DNA from: Hydra vulgaris
Lineage: Eukaryota; Cnidaria; Hydrozoa; Anthoathecata; Hydridae
Assembly (NCBI RefSeq): GCF_038396675.1
Contig: NC_088926.1
Span: 18,366,001 to 18,430,000, forward strand
DNA length: 64,000 nucleotides
Direction of reading: 5' to 3'
In this document: positions 32,997 through 44,729 of the stretch, one piece after another
Position numbering within the stretch: the stretch's first letter is position 1
Layout of the letters: the number at the start of each line of letters is the position of its first letter
Notes under the pieces: generated by a model
Seen by the model: only the letters and a program-made list of their open reading frames with translations
What the model was told of the DNA's origin: nothing
Databases searched by the model: none
Program-made: the position numbers and the translations under genes

Positions 32997-33650
32997 TAAT
33001 AAAAAGTCCTATAAAAACTACTACCAGCTGACTACTAACTTGTTAAATATTTCACAAAAAAATTGCTTATTGTCGCAAAAAACGATGCAAAAAGATGGTT
33101 TTACAAAAAAAGAAAAGTATATCTGAACTTTCAAAAACAATTAAAATGACTTAGAAAACTGAGTATATGATTATTTTTGAGAGTGTAATCAAAAATCAAG
33201 AGAAAATGAATTTTAAAAATTTAAAACGCATTAGTTACGTAAGTTTGATTTTCTTATTAACACTAAAAAAGGTAGATATTAAAATCATATTACTGTTTAT
33301 AGTTTAAATCCGTCAAACAAACTTGTTAAAACTGCAATATTAAACCTATCAACTAAATCAATCACAGATGAACAAGAAAGATTATTAAATCTAGTTCTGA
33401 AATTTATTCCAAAGCAAACTAAAATTCCATTTATTGATATTGTAACGTCAACAGGAGATGGTGCTCTTAAATTAAAGAAAAAAATTTATGAGGAAACAGC
33501 AGAGTTATTAAGACAGAATATAAGCAAGACGTTAACTAAACTTTTAAATTTTAAATTTAAAGGCAATATTTCTAAAAACCAAAAAGATAACTAATGCAAA
33601 TTATATTCTTAACTGTTGGTACACTCCCACATAAAGTATCGGAGCATCTT

Positions 33651-34199
<549 letters not shown>

Positions 34200-34398
34200 G
34201 ACCCACACATTTTAAATGGAATATTCAAGGGTTTCGTCCATAGAGCATTTAATGTATGCAGTCAAAAACATATAGAAAATGAACTGAAATTCCTTATTCA
34301 AGTATTTGTCGAAAATGGCTACAAACAATCTAATCTCATAAAAATCATAAAAGAAATAAAACGAAAGAACAAAAAATCACTAGAGACTACTAAAAACA

Positions 34399-34941
34399 AT
34401 GAAAAACATCACCAGCACGTATCCAACAATTTCATTACCTTGGGTACCAATATTGTCTCCCAAGTTACGTAAGGTGTTTAGGAAGGCAGGATATAAAACG
34501 GTCTTTAAATCAAATCTGAACCTAGAAGCAATATTAACATCAAGAAATAAATCCAAACTACAAATGAACAGCCACCCAGTACTAGTCTACCTTATTAAAT
34601 GTCATTGTAACAAAAAGTATATAGGTGAAACAAAAATGCAAATAAAAACACGCATGCAGCAACACAAAAACAGTACAATAGGAAATAAAACAGAACGATC
34701 TGCATTAGCTACACACATGAGACATTGTTCACAACAAATTAACTGGGACAGTTGCAGAACTCTAAAAGTTGATGCTAAAAAGTTTGATCGGAAAGTTCGT
34801 GAGGCACTCGAAATACAGTACCGCCAATGTGCCCCTCAACAAAAGGGTATCAATTTAGATGAGGGTCAATATGTGTCAACAAAATTTTGGACACCATTTA
34901 TGACGCACTTACGTCAGAAAAAGATGAAACCATCCCATTGA
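34399..34941 (+). CDS. GIY-YIG endonuclease domain of the Penelope-like element
   Basis: A 180-codon open frame covers the linker [20 protein letters not shown], then the nuclease: [20 protein letters not shown] (the GIY...YIG core appears as VYL ... KYIG), the catalytic Arg in IKTRMQQH, and the conserved Glu in REALEIQ. It ends at TGA 34939-34941. Known Penelope elements use this domain to nick the target. The true protein would start far upstream in the reverse transcriptase, so the ATG at 34399 is only the first Met in frame; the preceding thumb part is in another frame. Confidence 0.8.
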   Translation: MKNITSTYPTISLPWVPILSPKLRKVFRKAGYKTVFKSNLNLEAILTSRNKSKLQMNSHPVLVYLIKCHCNKKYIGETKMQIKTRMQQHKNSTIGNKTERSALATHMRHCSQQINWDSCRTLKVDAKKFDRKVREALEIQYRQCAPQQKGINLDEGQYVSTKFWTPFMTHLRQKKMKPSH

Positions 34942-35000
34942 CATAAAATAAAACTGCCGTTTTAAAAATAAGATACAAAAAAACAAAAAAATCTTTAAAG

Positions 35001-35032
35001 CTGAAGACGCTGGTCACAACAATCCAGCGAAA
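35001..35032 (+). ncRNA. Hammerhead-ribozyme-like core after the Penelope frame
   Basis: CTGAAGA (35001-35007), one extra C, a 5-bp stem GCTGG/CCAGC with a 10-nt loop, and GAAA (35029-35032) follow the order of a hammerhead core: CUGANGA, stem II, GAAA. Penelope-like elements are known to carry hammerhead motifs. The extra C is not canonical, and I could not define stems I and III or the cleavage site. Confidence 0.35.
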
Positions 35033-35138
35033 ATTTCTTTAATAAAAATAAATAAAAATAAATTTAGTATCGAGAGAAACTCGTATTAATTGATGCTTAT
35101 AAAATAATAATTTACATACTCTCATACATGATGTCTAC

Positions 35139-35536
<398 letters not shown>

Positions 35537-36095
35537 GCGTGCAAGGAAAAGTAGCTTAATATGCTTTTGGCAATAGCAAGCTGTTTCAAGTTATAAATAA
35601 TGCATTTTTGCGTTATCTTTTTTAAATTTGCAATTGAAATATAATCACCGTTTAATCAATTACTATATTAAACCTTACTATTAATGTGTACCGTTATTGA
35701 TAATTTTAATAAATTTTAAAAGTTATTAAAATTAAATTTTAGTGTTTTGTTTAAAATGAAACACTCAAAATGCATGTTTGATTTTACTTTGATGCTGTTC
35801 GGCGTAATCCTTCTGCATGCCGTGGTACGAATGCCAAGGTTGCTTGTGCCATTGAATTATGGCTTTGCTTTGAAAAAAAATTGTGATGGAGGGTGGAGAA
35901 GAAGAGTTGAAAAAAATATTTAGCACAGCATAACGACTTATTATCTAAAGATTTTTATTTATAATTTCATTTTGAGTGATTTAATGTAAATTTATATATT
36001 TAATTTTTATATTAGTAAAATATTTTCATTATAACTTGTATTTGCAAACGAGTAAATGATAGAATAACATTAAATGTATGCATTAAATGATTTTA

Positions 36096-36179
36096 TACCA
36101 TTCACTTAAGTATTTATACCATTCACTTAAGTATTTATACCATTCACTTAAGTATTTATACCATTCACTTAAGTATTTA
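36096..36179. repeat. 21-bp tandem repeat, four copies
   Basis: Four identical head-to-tail copies of TACCATTCACTTAAGTATTTA. Confidence 0.95.
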
Positions 36180-36279
36180 TAGTTTAAATAATAGCATTTA
36201 AAATAATAATATTTTATTTACAAACCCTTAAATTTATCTAATCTTTATTATCTCAAAATATTAATTACTCTATAACTAT

Positions 36280-36990
36280 ATCAAAGTTGGGCGTCAGAGG
36301 TCAAATGCCAACCGTAACTCGTATTTAGGTCAACTTAGCTCCATTCATCTTCCAACTCATCCAACAATATACAGCCACCCATAAGCCAACGCAACGCCAA
36401 CAATGTCGTTTCGTTGGGCCAATGTAGTTCTTACATTTAAATGCCAATAAGGTGCCAGCGTAGCGCCCACCAATAAAACTTTTATGATACCAACGTTGAC
36501 CTGGTTTAAAATGCGTTGTACCAACGCTTCGTCAACTATGGCGTTGAGTTTGGCCAACGTTGCACCTAAAAGTAAATACCAAGAGTATGCAAACACATTG
36601 CCAACAAAGTTGAGTATATACGATGGCAATGTAGACGCAATCGACAGCCGATTATATGCTAAAATACCGACAACCATAACATTTCGTTACGTCAACCTAA
36701 CACCTACAACCGTAAATTAACGGTGCGCCGATGTAAGTTCAATTTGTTATACAATGAGTTATACCAACGCCATGCTAACTGCAGCACTTGGTTTGAACAA
36801 CGTTGTACCTACAATTTTAAACCAAAAGCGGTTCAACGTATTGCCGTCAATGCTGAGTATATACAACGCTAACGTAGGCACGATGACCAGCCGATCATAT
36901 GCCAACATCAAATCAACTTACGGCCTATCAAAACGCTTTGTTGGTCTAAGAATCTTAAATATGTTGGGCCTAAGTAAGGCCTACTAAGTT
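36280..36990. repeat. CAACG-rich diverged tandem repeat (period about 243 bp)
   Basis: This GC-richer island is dense in CCAAC/GTTGG and ACGTTG words. Two diverged units align with an offset of 243 bp (for example CCAACGC at 36521 and 36764, TGAGTATATA at 36611 and 36854). The several overlapping reading frames (36357-36677 minus, 36484-36720 plus, 36754-36987 plus) are a by-product: the two plus frames encode diverged copies of the same repeat. Similar GTTGG-rich repeats are found in many invertebrate genomes. I cannot name the family. Confidence 0.7.
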
Positions 36991-37049
36991 GTGCTGCTTG
37001 GAACATCATCATAAATTTGATAAATATTTTAGTAATCCCGCTTTTGTAT

Positions 37050-37740
37050 ATCTTTAACTTATCTTTAAAAGAAAGAATTTTTCCGGAAAAGTTCAAATTA
37101 CTAAAGTGGTTCCAATTTGTATTTGGTTATTGCACAAAATTTTTAATTAAGAAATATCAGTGTCTATTATACATATTTCGTTCTAAAATTTTTGAAAAAT
37201 ATATGAGATCAAAGATTGACCTATAATTAGTAACATCAAAAGGATCACCTGATTTGAAAATTGGTACTACTTTAGCAACTTTAGCCAAATTGGCAATATG
37301 GTTTTAATTCCGGTCATTCTATCTGATCATGTAATCTTTAAAAAAGGGTTAAATGAAAACAAAAATACTTTAGACGTCTTCTTAGATCTAAGTAAAGTCT
37401 TTGATACAGTTGATTATATAATTCTTTTGTCCAAACTCGAAATCTATGGCATCAAAAATTTAATCATGGCTTGGTTTAAAAGTTATTTATCTAACAGGAA
37501 GCAATATATTTCATACAATGATGGTAAAACAGACAAGAATTAATCGCTGGGGAACACCGTATGATTCTAATTTAAGTTTTTACAATAAGATTCTAATTTA
37601 AGTTAATGACTTGAATTATTTCTTTAATATTTTAAACACAGTTTTATTTGCCGACGATACTAACTTGTTTTATTCTAATGAAGATATTATTATTTCATTT
37701 TCAACAGTTAACAAAGAACTTGATAAATGTTTCTAAATCA
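37050..37740 (+). mobile_element. CR1-like reverse transcriptase fragment with internal inversion
   Basis: FNLSLKERIFPEKFK at about 37050 begins the reverse transcriptase. From 37374, VFLDLSKVFDTVDYIILLSK and WFKSYLSNRKQYISYNDGKT follow in an open frame to 37541. LFADDTNLFYSNEDI appears near 37647. Between them, 37225-37290 is readable only on the minus strand as AKVAKVVPIFKSGDPFDVT, the motif that should precede NYRP. So a short piece is inverted. Stops and a small AAGATTCTAATTTAAGTT duplication near 37560-37605 also break it. Confidence 0.75.
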
Positions 37741-38241
37741 CTGTGCCAACGCACAGTGATTTAAAAACACTTAAAATTTGGTCAAAATACAGTTTTTTGA
37801 GTGGCGCAATTTAAATAATGTTATTAGCTAACTATTTTCTACAGTTTCTTACGATTTTAACGGTATAAAAAAATAAGTTCTGAAATAAAAGATTCAAACG
37901 TTAATTTATGTTTGAAAGTGACTGAAAACAGCTTTTTTTTATCAATAAAATTTTATCATTTTTAAATCTTGATTTTCTCCCTAAATACAAAACCTTTCAA
38001 TTTAATTTTCTATATATACAAAGATAATAGATAACTTTATCTTAAATTATGAAAATATTTGAAATATGTATTTATACACGTTGTAAGAAATGCATTTTAA
38101 AAATGCAGTTGTAACGAGTTTAAACTGATTTTTATAGTGCTAGGACTTTTTACCTTAGACTTCCTTTGCGAAGCTGTTTCTTTTTTTAAAGAGAGTTTGT
38201 ATCATTCTATAAGAAACTAAAAAAGTTAGCTGCCCCAACTT

Positions 38242-38300
38242 CGTATTAGCTTTTACGTCGCTAATTTTATAAAAAAATTAGCGACGTAAAAGCTAATACG
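38242..38300. repeat. Hairpin with 27-bp perfect arms
   Basis: CGTATTAGCTTTTACGTCGC plus TAATTTT pairs exactly with the right arm over a 5-nt loop. Confidence 0.97.
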
Positions 38301-38374
38301 ACGTGAGCTAATGAGCTTTTTAAAACCACATTATTTCAAAATGGGGCAAAAAGAGAATAGTACAAAAAATATTT

Positions 38375-38525
38375 CATCAACTTGTTGCTCTCACGTTTGG
38401 AACAGGTGTAGCAAAAATTTCGGGGCTTTTTTGTTCCCAGCCTCCAATCATCGCAATTTTTTGCAAACTCTCATTATTTGACATAAGTATAAACATATAA
38501 ATGTTTGGAGTTAGCTCCATTTCTG
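38375..38525. repeat. Dispersed repeat, copy 2
   Basis: Diverged second copy of the repeat at 28680-28830, including ATATAAATGTTTGGAGTTAG and CTCCAT. Confidence 0.6.
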
Positions 38526-38599
38526 GAAGTTAGCTATCTCAAAGATCAAAAAATGCTGGATCCGCCACTGCAGCTAATTATTTAATAATTAGCTGCATA

Positions 38600-39640
38600 C
38601 ACCGACATCCCTCTATGAATCAAGACGAATCCACTACTAATTATTTAACTCCTTTATTATACAAATACTGAAAAAAGTATTTATCTTATGGGAGATTTTA
38701 ATATAAATCCTCAAAGATATAATAAATCAAATCCTATTTCTAATTATCTTGACTCACCAACCTCCTTTTCTTTACACCTTTCTATGTTTTTACCTATACG
38801 CATAACAGCTAAATCTTAGACGCTTAATGATAGACATAAACTTTCAATCACCTGACCAAACTTCTGGCAATCTCACTATATCAATATCTGAAAGTATGGC
38901 ACAATTCATCTGCATTTCTTCGAAAACTAGAAATTTATCTCCCATAATTTTTTTTTGTTAAAAAAGATAATGATGTAAACAGAGCTGTCCCGAAGAGATC
39001 TTTCTGTGATATATCTGTTTTTTGCCGACTAAGGCCTAGAAATTTTTTTTTTCGACTAAAATCTAAAAAAATATTTTTCATAAAAATAAATTTTAATAAA
39101 AATAAACTTTTGAAAAAATTGATTTAAAAAAAAATAAAAAAAAAGATCTTATAGGGCAACATTTGACTGCCAACTATAGATCCAAGATTGCTAACTCCAG
39201 TGTCCAACTTGCCGACTAATAAATTTTGTAGGGGGGCTAGACACTCCCTAAACACCCACCCTCCCTCAGTCGAGACGCCTCTGGATGTAAATCAATCCAT
39301 CAATTTTTTTTTAAAACATTAGAAACTTGAAGAAATCTTAGACCGACATGCTTTATACAAAAAAAAAACAAAGCAGAAAACTTAAAGCAAAACCATGAAT
39401 CCCAAGCATACTTAGATCTATTTCCATGAAAAACAGACTCTACAAAAAATATGCAGAATGTAACAATATTAGTACAAAAATGATTTGTTTTTTAAAAATT
39501 TAAAGTTTATTGAAACAGAATCAACAATCAAAAATTAAAATTAATACTAAGTAAAAATTCTTATTACAAAACATTTTTTAGTAAAAAAATAAACAATATT
39601 TAACAATAAAAAAAACAATAAACAATATTAAGAATGCTTT
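38600..39640 (+). mobile_element. CR1-like endonuclease fragment, interrupted by a hAT miniature element
   Basis: EKSIYLMGDFNINPQRYNKS near 38680 contains the GDFN box of the AP-type endonuclease. TSGNLTISIS follows near 38860. After the insert at 38980-39283, a LEEILDRHALY-like segment and further coding-like fragments follow to about 39600. Frameshifts are frequent. It follows the reverse transcriptase fragment at 37050 in an order that cannot be one intact element (endonuclease normally precedes reverse transcriptase). Confidence 0.7.
38980..39283. mobile_element. hAT-like miniature element with 8-bp target duplication
   Basis: The element of 304 bp is flanked on both sides by GATGTAAA (38972-38979 and 39284-39291), an exact 8-bp duplication as made by hAT transposases. 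Its ends, CAGAGCTGTCCCGA and on the other strand CAGAGGCGTCTCGA, are imperfect inverted repeats. It has no coding capacity. Confidence 0.85.
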
Positions 39641-40369
39641 GAAAGAGATAAAAGAAATCTTTAATTTTAAACCTTCCTACTATAGTTCAAGGGCAGATCC
39701 AGACTATCAAGTAAAGGAGGCAATTTTTCAGCAACGCCACAAATCGTTTTTATATAATTTTTGTTTGAATATTACTCTTTTTCTGTCATACTCTTATATT
39801 TATGCTTATAAATATTACTCTATAATTTTTAATTTTCATCTTTAATACTAAATAAACTACTTTAACCGTTAGTTGTATTTGATGTACCTCCTTGGTGCTT
39901 TAGGTTAACTTTATAATTTTGCTTCCATGAGTTCGTTAATATTTTACAAGTAAACTCTGAAAATTTGAGTTTTATAGCATCTAATATTTTCTCAATATTT
40001 ATTGCATTGCCTTTTGACTTTTTTAGTTTTTTTTTTGACTTTTTTTGTGACACAAAACTTGGGTCACAAAAAATCAAATCAAAATGTAAAATTTTGATTT
40101 TTCTTTTTTTTTTTTTAATGTTTTATGCAGTTTTTTAATAATGTATGAAAAAATCAATATTGTTTAGTTATAAAAAAACGATTTTAGAGTTTTGAACACC
40201 TTAAGTATACTAAAATAACGAATGAACTCAAAACTGCATCAGCACCAACACCGGAAGTTTATTAAGAACACCGAAGAAATGTTAAAGTAAATTTTTAGAG
40301 CCGCAGAAAAAACCATAATTAAGAAAGATGATAGTTTTACCTACAAAAGAATACAACGACAGACATGTC

Positions 40370-40495
40370 GTGAAAATGGGTATGCCATGGTTTACTCATT
40401 GCATTGCAGGGAAAACCCATGGAAAACGGAAATTCCATGGAATTTCCATGGGTGAATTTCCATGAAAATTGAAATCCCATGGTATTTCCATGGTG
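40370..40495. repeat. Cluster of CCATGG palindromes
   Basis: GCCATGG, CCCATGG, TTCCATGG and variants recur about seven times in 125 bp, separated mostly by AAATT-type spacers. This may be the terminal part of a small repeat. Confidence 0.75.
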
Positions 40496-40731
40496 TTTTT
40501 TTTTTCACAGCTGGGTTTTACAAATGCGCTTTTAAAGATGCCGTCGTAATTCATAGGGTTACAATCATTTCTAACTTGAGTAAACAATATTTTCTGCATT
40601 ATTCTGTTTTTCTGTATTTAATAAGACTATAAATTATGTTTTTTATTACGCATCGCATTTAATATGATTCAAACTTAATATATAGACATTAACAACTAGA
40701 CATATTTGCAACAGCTAGAATATAATAAATG

Positions 40732-40931
40732 TATGCATTTTATAATGCATCATAATATGATATTATCAGAGATGTTGGTCTCGAGACTTAAATCTTGGTC
40801 CCGAGACGTCTCGAGACTCATTTAACTGTCTTATTCTTAGTCTTTTCTTAGTCTATTGAATCAAAATGTCTTGGCCTATACTGTCTTTACGTCTCCGGAT
40901 ATTATCATATTATAATGCATTATAAAATGCA
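40732..40931. mobile_element. Foldback element with about 35-bp inverted ends
   Basis: TGCATTTTATAATGCATCAT and AATATGATATTATC at the left match the reverse complement of 40899-40931 with few differences. The interior carries GGTCTCGAGAC-type palindromic words. Confidence 0.7.
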
Positions 40932-41019
40932 TATATTTATTTTTTATATATTTAATTATATATTATATATGCATATACTTATTTTAGCTATTGCCAATAG
41001 CTTTGCTTACTTTTTCGTA

Positions 41020-41374
41020 ACTTGCTATAGTATAGCAAGTATGTCAAGTAAATCAGTTTGATTTTTAATGTTGATTTGGTTTACAACAAATATTTTAGTT
41101 TTGTTTTAAAACAAATATTTTAGTTTTGATTTTAGTTCAGATAACTAGTGTATTAATACACTAGTTATCTGATGTACATTGAAACTAATATAAATATCTT
41201 TATAAAACTTATCTAATATATTAGATAAGCTTAGATAAGCAGTATATTGGATAAGAAATAGATAACTAATGTACAAAAGAGAACTAGAACAACCTTTTTT
41301 TTTTTAATTTTAATGGCTTTAGTTTGCATAGAAATGTTTGAAGTTAAAACACTTTTTAATAAAGTGTTTTAACT
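41020..41374. repeat. Cluster of perfect palindromes and hairpins
   Basis: Four inverted repeats: 41020-41040 (10-bp arms), 41137-41172 (36-bp perfect palindrome, half TCAGATAACTAGTGTATT), 41208-41229 (22-bp perfect palindrome) and 41342-41374 (14-bp arms, 5-nt loop). A direct repeat AACAAATATTTTAGTTTTG sits at about 41088-41129. Confidence 0.92.
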
Positions 41375-42346
41375 TTTAAACTTTTCAATTCCAATACTTT
41401 TTTCAACTTTTGTTGATATATAATCAGTAAGAGTTTTCCATGTCATATTTTTATCAAGATAAATGCCTAGGAATTTTAAAAACGGAATCTTTTTTTATTT
41501 CTACTTTATCAATATAAAGTTTTGGTAAATCATTCGGCAAAAAACGTTTTTTTGTTGAGGAGTGGAAAAGGATCCACTTTGTTTTGTCCTATTTAAGGTT
41601 AGTTTATTGCATTTAAACCAAGTAGAAATTTGCATAAGTTCTCTATTCATATTTAAAAAAAGTTTATTAATATCTTTGTTTGATAAAAATAAATTAGTAT
41701 TGTCTGCAAACTTGATGCTCATAAGGTTCAAGGCCATATTTAGATCGTTGATGTATACTTAAAAAAGAAGTGGACCAAGGATAGAACACTGTGGAACACC
41801 ACATTTTATTTCCATTAATGTTTTAATTTGAAGACCAATAGTAAGCAGCTCTTCTCCCTGGTAGACGAATTGCTTTCTATTTGACAAGTATTTTTTAAAC
41901 CATTTGATCAATTTACCAGTTACTCCGTAGAAGTTTTTTAAGTAAGATATCATGATTGACTGTCAAATTTTATCAAAAGCCTTTGATAAATCGACAAAAA
42001 CACCAAGTGTATACTGTGATTTAGCAAAAGAATTTGAGACTTCGCGTGTAAACTGAATAATAGCTTGATCAGTTAAACTATATTTTTTTCAAATTCAAAT
42101 TGATTTTTATATAGTAAATTATTTGAAATCAGGTAGTTGTATGTCTTTTCAAAGATTAATTTTTCTAATATTTTTGAAAACGTAGGAAGGGTAGAAATAG
42201 GGCGATAATTATTGACGTTTGGTTTTTCTCCGTCTTTATAAATCGGGATAACTTTGGCAATTTTTAATAGATCAGGGAAAACCTCTTGCTGTAAGATATT
42301 TTGAAAACTTCAAATAAAATATCTTTCAAGCTTTTATAGCAATCTA

Positions 42347-44077
42347 CAGCGGTGGCCAAAAATTAAAGACCACTCATTTATTTTTCAAAATTTATTTTTA
42401 ACCTTAGTATAATTTTATTTTGGAAAAAGGTATCAAAAAAAGAAAAACATTTTTAGAAAGAATTTTTATTGTATTTTATATTTATTATAAAACAATTTTA
42501 TATTTATTACAAAATAATGTTAAAAAATTAAAAAACTGACTAGTAAAAAATATAAATGGGAAAAAAAATTGGACAAAATTTTAAGACCAGTTTCAAAAAT
42601 ATTTCAAAAGCAATAAAAAAATAATTTAGAAACGTGTTGTTCCTCCATTTGTTTTCAAGCACTCTTGTACTCGTTGTGGCATTGAATTCATTAAAGTTTT
42701 GATTACTTCATCAGGCACATTTTTCAAATGATGAGAGATAGAAGATTTCAAATCTTCCAAATTGTAAAGTTGTTCTTTACTAAGCTTGTGATCAAGCCAC
42801 GACCATAAATTCTCTATTGGATTCAAGTCTGGACTATTGGCAGGCCATGGAAGCACTTGAATTTTATTAGAATTGAACCAATCGCTAATAACATGCGCTT
42901 TATGACACGGCGCATTATCTTGCTGGAAAATAAATCCATCTTGCAACTGCCATAAATCAATGCTAGGAATAAGCGAGTTTTCCAAAATTTCGATGTACCT
43001 TTCTTTCTTGAGTCTACCATCGAATAAATGAAAAACGCCAACTCCACAGGCACTCATACAGGCCCAAATGCCTATTGAACCCTTGCCTTGTTTTGTTCGT
43101 TTCAAAATGCATGATTCATCGAACCGTTCGCTTGGAAGTCTACGCAACATTACGCGACCTTTTCTGTTGTCTACCTCAACGTTCGTTTCATCACTAAAAA
43201 CCACACGGCTCCACTGATCTATTGACCAATTTTTATGTAGTTTTCACCACTCTTTCCTGGCAAATTTTTGTTTTTTATTTAAGCGTGGTTTTTTTGCAGC
43301 AGCACGCCATAAATAATTTAAATTGTGGAGGACTCTTCGCACAGTTCCAGGGCTTGCTTTCAGACCATTTGACAGTGTCCATTTCATAGACAAGTCTGTA
43401 GATGATGCTTGTCTGTTTTCTTTCATTAATCTCACTAACGAGCAAACATCACGGTCATTTGAAATTTTATTGCGTCCAGTCCTATGACGATCATTAATTG
43501 ACCGGATCTCTTTGTATCGTTGAACTATGTTAATAATGCAAGAGTGAGACCTTCCGAGCTTTTCTGCTATTTGTCTGATGCTATAGCCTTCTTCTTTTAA
43601 TACAAGAGCCGCGTATCTGTCTTTTTCTTCGATCTTTGCACGCATTTTTGCAATATTTTTATATCCTTATTGCAGTTCAAAAAATAAATGTTTATTTGAT
43701 GTCGAAACTCAGGTTTCGACATTTTATTTTATAGCCAACGTAATAAGTAATTAAGGCAGTTAAAAAAAATAATGGATTATTATTTTTAATAAGTGCAAAT
43801 GAAAGATTTGAAAGTGGTCGTTAAATTTTGTCCAATTTATTTAAAGAAGATTTATAAGTACTCATCAGTTTTTTAATAAGTTAAATGCTATTTAATTAGA
43901 ATTAGATTAAAAAATTTATACCACTTTAATCCGTATGTTTTAATTAACAAGATATGTTAAATTAGTTAGATAATTAAAAAAAAAATTTAATATGTCAATT
44001 AGAATCTTCTTAATTTTAATTTAAAGATTAAGAAACCAACTAAAAAATGAGTGGTCTTTAATTTTTGGCCACCGCTG
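42347..44077 (-). mobile_element. Tc1/mariner transposon, nearly complete
   Basis: The element is 1731 bp with 33-bp perfect terminal inverted repeats beginning CAGCGGTGGCCAAAAATTAA. It is flanked by TA on both sides (42345-42346 and 44078-44079), the standard Tc1 target duplication. One transposase gene lies on the minus strand. It was inserted into an older CR1-like element, whose frame continues on both sides. Confidence 0.97.
42626..43645 (-). pseudogene. Tc1-family transposase, one internal stop
   Basis: A frame of 339 codons (typical for Tc1) has a single TGA at 43244-43246, after RKEW. The N-terminus has a helix-turn-helix (YSIRQIAEKLGRSHSCIINI), a basic RTGRNK linker and a second DNA-binding half ending GTVRRVLHN. 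The catalytic triad is intact: Asp in VVFSDET, Asp in FQQDNAPCH and Glu in NPIENLW, with 34 residues between the last two (DD34E). The family joins its own inverted ends and cuts at TA. Both halves are otherwise open, so decay has only just begun. Confidence 0.95.
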
Positions 44078-44558
44078 TATAATTATATTTCCGTTAATTC
44101 CATCCGCATCGATAGCTTTGTTTCTTTTTAAAGATTTGAAGACTCTTTCAAACTCTTTAACTGATAAATCGAGGACTAAGTCATAGGGAGAAAGTAAATT
44201 ATTAGAAGTTGTCAAAATGTCATTAAAGGAAATATTTGTTGGAGGAATCCTATCAGCCAGCCTACTAGTAAAGTATTTAATAAGTTCTTTCGTTATTTTT
44301 TTGGTTCACATACATATACATTATTTATTTTAATCATTTTCGGATGGAAATTTGAGCAGATTTTCTGTTTCCCCGTTGTTTCTTTCAATACTTTTCATAT
44401 TTGTTTTGAGTCATTTTTGTATTTAGTAATTACGTTAGAGTATAGACCCTTGGTAATCCAAAGACTGTTTAAGGTTAATTCGGAGACGGGAATATATATG
44501 CTTTTTTTTGAAAATTTATGCAAATTCTTTAAAAATGCAACTGTATAGAGTTCAGCTA

Positions 44559-44721
44559 CCCTAACCAAAAAGTCCTATAGGATTTTGAAACAAAAAAAAA
44601 AATACAAAATGTTGATAACTAAAAACACTTTTTAACTTATGTGTTTTAATTTAAAAGGGCTCAAATCTGAAATTTTTTGTTCCAAATTCTAATAAGATCT
44701 TATAGGACTTTTTGACAAGGG
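44559..44721. mobile_element. Mariner-like miniature element (163 bp)
   Basis: The ends CCCTAACCAAAAAGTCCTAT and, on the other strand, CCCTTGTCAAAAAGTCCTAT are inverted repeats with three differences in 20. TA dinucleotides flank both sides (44557-44558, 44722-44723). No coding capacity. Confidence 0.8.
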
Positions 44722-44729
44722 TAGATAAT

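Larger units (their letters stand above)
41330..44490 (-). mobile_element. CR1-like non-LTR retrotransposon, split by a Tc1 element
   Basis: Reading 44490 to 41330: a linker (YKNDSKQIWKVLKETTGK near 44410), FERVFKSLKRNKAIDADGIN near 44130, the Tc1 insertion (42347-44077), KILQQEVFPDLLKIAKVIPI near 42290, NYRPISTLPTFSKILEKLIF near 42180, LGVFVDLSKAFDK near 42000, CGVPQCSILGPLLF near 41790, FADNTNLFLS near 41700 and KFLGIYLDKN-like sequence near 41470. The catalytic FADD is mutated to FADN. Several stops and shifts are present, so it is inactive. ORF1 and the endonuclease are missing. Confidence 0.85.

Noticed and set aside
36096..36179. CRISPR-like repeat at 36096 (and the 21-bp repeat at 4161)
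   Set aside because: Plain head-to-tail tandem repeats without spacers.
36357..36987. Real genes in the CAACG-rich island
   Set aside because: Overlapping frames on both strands follow the repeat; the two plus frames are copies of one another offset by 243 bp.
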